Shown: one piece after another, positions 13,940 to 15,870 of the stretch
How positions within the stretch are numbered: the stretch's first letter is position 1
Layout: each line of letters starts with the position of its first letter
From: Parvularcula sp.
Lineage (GTDB): Bacteria; Pseudomonadota; Alphaproteobacteria; Caulobacterales; Parvularculaceae
Length of the DNA stretch: 15,870 bases
NCBI GenBank assembly: GCA_003506635.1
Contig: DNZB01000174.1
Coordinates: 2,389 to 18,258 of the forward strand
Direction: 5' to 3'
Program-made: the position numbers and the translations under genes
The notes under the pieces: generated by a model
What the model was told of the DNA's origin: nothing
Database searches by the model: none
Seen by the model: the letters and a program-made list of their open reading frames with translations, nothing else

Positions 13940-15870
13940 TCCGCCGCCACTCGTTCCGGGGCCGCCGCAAAGAGCTTTTGCAATTCCATCGTCGTCTTGC
14001 TCGAATCAAATTTTTCAATAATCGTCCGCCGCGCCGACTCGCCAAGGCGCGCACGCAGCTCCGAATCCGCAGCGACGCGCTTGATCGCTTCGGCGAGCGC
14101 CGCTTCGTCATTGGGCGGAACGAAGATGCCGTTGATCCCGTCTTCGACGATTTCCGGAATGCCGGAGACGGGCGTCGTGACGATGGGCAGGCCCGTCGCC
14201 ATTGCTTCGGCGAGTACGTTCGGGATGCCATCGCGATCGCCATTGTCGAGGATGACGCAAGGCAAGGCGAAAATCGTCGCGCGGGCATAGGTTTCGGCCA
14301 GGGCGGTCTGCGGCTCTGGGGGCGTGAGGCGAACGAGGTCGCCAAGGCCAAGCGTTGCAATGAGGCCTTCGAGGGACGCGGTTTCCTCGCCAGCCTCCCC
14401 AACAATCTCGCATGTGATGGCGAGGCCCTGCCGCCGGAGCAAGTCGCAGGCGCGAATAAGCGTGGCGAATCCCTTTTTCTCGACATGGCGTCCGACAGAC
14501 AGGACGCGAACGGCGCCGTCATTGGCCGGCGTCGAGCGCGGGTGAAAGCGCGAAATGTCGAGTCCGTGATAGATCGTGCGAACCCGATGCGCGGCGAGCG
14601 CGCCGAATTGATGGACGAGATGGCGGCAATTCGCATCCGTACAGGTGACGACAAAGCGGGCGGCGTCCAGCTTGCGGGTGAGAAGATCGCCGGGATTGAG
14701 CTCCGCCTGGTAGATATCCTTGGCATGCGCCGTGAAGGAGAAGGGAATGCCGGTTATTCTGGAAACGAAGGAGGTGACCGTCGTCGCGCCATGACAGAAA
14801 TGGCCGTGGAGATGGCGCGCGCCGCCGGCCGCGATTAGCGCGTCCGCGATGTAAGCGGCTTGCAGAAACTCTTTTATGAAGACTTTTCGCGGCGCGCCGT
14901 TCGCGCCGCGATAGCGCCGCATCATAGCGATCGCTTCGGCCGCGGTGCGGAGCAGCGCACGAGGCCGCTTTAGTATCAGCCTGGCGAGCGGTACGCTGAA
15001 CTGGCTCACATTTTCGAGGAGCCATTTTGAGAGTTTCGTATCGGAAAGGGATGTCAGGCAGGGCAGGGTGTCGAGCGGGGTGCGCATGTTGGCGATAACA
15101 TTGCGTGCGATCCTTTCGCCCGGCTTCAGGGCGAAAATCCGCATTGGGAGACCGTTGCCCTCAAGAATGAGGATTTCGTTGGTGATGAAACTTTCCGACA
15201 GGCGCGGGAATCCCTTGACGATATAGGCGACCTCGACGGGACCGCGCTTTGAATGCGCCCTCAGGTCGGCAATGAGCGGCGGCGCTGCGACGTCGCGCGA
15301 GAATTGCGCCCGCACGAGTTCTCGGCCGCGCTGGCCCATTTGCGCGCTAGCGCGCGGATCGGCGAAAATGCGCGCAATTGCATTCGCGAGCGCGGCGCTG
15401 TCATCCGGTTTTACGAGAAGGCCAGTCATCTCGTGCCGGACCGCCTCTGGAACGCCGGAGACGTCGGTTGCGACAACTGGAAGCCCGGAGGCCATCGCCT
15501 CGAGAATGACGTTGGGAACGCCGTCGCGATCGCCGTCTTCGTCGATCCGGCAGGGCAGGGCGAAAACGCTTGCCCCGGCCATCAACGGCACGATTTCAGC
15601 ATGCGGCAGCTTGCCGAGCAGCGAGATCTCGGCGTCAAGGCCGCGCACCGCGATCATCGCTTTCAGCCGCGCTTCTTCGGGGCCATAGCCGACGATCTGG
15701 CACCGGAAGACGACGCCGCGCTGGCGTAGCGCTGCGCAGGCCTCAATCAGCGTATCGTGGCCCTTTTTGTTGCGGAGGCGTCCGACCGACAGGATCAGCG
15801 GCGCGCCCGATTCGCGCGGCGCCGTTTCGGCGGCAAAGAGGTCGGGATCGAAGCCATGATAGTGGCGAAC
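13936..15870 (-). CDS. Two-module GT4 glycosyltransferase (5' end beyond the window)
   Basis: The frame is open to the right edge, so 644 residues of a longer protein are visible. The first residues (HYHGFDPDLFA, then ILSVGRLRNKKGHDTLI) are the donor-binding half of a GT4 enzyme, with GDRDGVPNVILEAM at about 112-125. From about residue 213 (near 15234) a second, complete GT4 unit begins (VAYIVKGFPRLSESFITNEI). It contains HLHGHFCHGATT, SFTAHAKD (about 378-385), SVGRHVEKKGF (458-468) and GDRDGIPNVLAEAM (544-557). No stop, start signal or frame change separates the two. Retaining GT4 enzymes transfer sugars from nucleotide donors at the cytoplasmic face, so two linkages could be made by one chain. 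An ATG at 15657 lies inside a conserved domain and is not the real start. The stop overlaps the lyase start. Confidence 0.88.
   Translation of the reverse strand, partial: VRHYHGFDPDLFAAETAPRESGAPLILSVGRLRNKKGHDTLIEACAALRQRGVVFRCQIVGYGPEEARLKAMIAVRGLDAEISLLGKLPHAEIVPLMAGASVFALPCRIDEDGDRDGVPNVILEAMASGLPVVATDVSGVPEAVRHEMTGLLVKPDDSAALANAIARIFADPRASAQMGQRGRELVRAQFSRDVAAPPLIADLRAHSKRGPVEVAYIVKGFPRLSESFITNEILILEGNGLPMRIFALKPGERIARNVIANMRTPLDTLPCLTSLSDTKLSKWLLENVSQFSVPLARLILKRPRALLRTAAEAIAMMRRYRGANGAPRKVFIKEFLQAAYIADALIAAGGARHLHGHFCHGATTVTSFVSRITGIPFSFTAHAKDIYQAELNPGDLLTRKLDAARFVVTCTDANCRHLVHQFGALAAHRVRTIYHGLDISRFHPRSTPANDGAVRVLSVGRHVEKKGFATLIRACDLLRRQGLAITCEIVGEAGEETASLEGLIATLGLGDLVRLTPPEPQTALAETYARATIFALPCVILDNGDRDGIPNVLAEAMATGLPIVTTPVSGIPEIVEDGINGIFVPPNDEAALAEAIKRVAADSELRARLGESARRTIIEKFDSSKTTMELQKLFAAAPERVAAE

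Larger units (their letters stand above)
4711..15870 (-). other. Predicted glycan synthesis/export operon (partial at its 5' end)
   Basis: Eight genes lie head to tail on the minus strand and continue past the right edge. Six consecutive junctions (13936-13939, 12191-12194, 10875-10878, 9142-9145, 8508-8511, 7345-7348) are ATGA overlaps of stop and start. The seventh junction has a 4-base gap (6580-6583). Such spacing implies one transcript and coupled translation. The promoter must lie outside the window, since there is no room for an internal intergenic promoter. Confidence 0.8.

Noticed and set aside
13936..15657. A 573-residue glycosyltransferase starting at the ATG at 15657
   Set aside because: The same frame stays open to 15870 and encodes conserved GT4 residues upstream, so this ATG is internal.

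Overview
The window is GC-rich DNA that reads like an alphaproteobacterial chromosome. The evidence is the codon usage, strongly biased to G or C at the third position, and the protein families: a ThiO-type oxidase, a lytic transglycosylase without a signal peptide, and a pentapeptide-repeat protein with the C-terminal tail often seen in alphaproteobacteria. This lineage call is an inference; there is no rRNA or other marker gene. I see no tRNA, IS element, phage gene or CRISPR array.

The left part (1-4666) is a mixed set of single genes. A thiO-like glycine oxidase gene (+) is followed by a transglycosylase gene (+). A membrane-anchored pentapeptide-repeat gene (-) converges on the transglycosylase with one base between the stop codons. 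A dyad-rich intergenic region of about 320 bases separates the pentapeptide gene from a divergent UDP-sugar 6-dehydrogenase gene (+). The dehydrogenase would make a nucleotide-activated uronic acid.

The right part (4711-15870, all on the minus strand) is one tight gene cluster that enters from beyond the right edge. In transcription order it encodes a double-module GT4 glycosyltransferase (5' end outside the window), a heparinase II/III-family lyase, an aminoglycoside-phosphotransferase-fold kinase, a fused ABC exporter, a small gene now broken by frameshifts, a MurG-like glycosyltransferase, a NodB-type polysaccharide deacetylase, and an outer-membrane protein combining an AMIN-like domain with an alginate-export-like barrel. 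Every junction from the lyase gene to the deacetylase gene is the 4-base overlap ATGA, and the last gap is 4 bases, so this looks like a single translationally coupled operon.

Taken together, the cluster looks like a dedicated system to build, trim, deacetylate and export a glycan, possibly uronic-acid-containing, using a single-chain ABC exporter and its own outer-membrane barrel. No Wzx, Wzy, Wza or Wzc gene is visible in the window. Two points were found by reading past the obvious frames. The small gene at 8508-9145 is clearly coding at both ends but broken in the middle. The glycosyltransferase at the right edge is open to the window border and carries two homologous GT4 modules in one chain.
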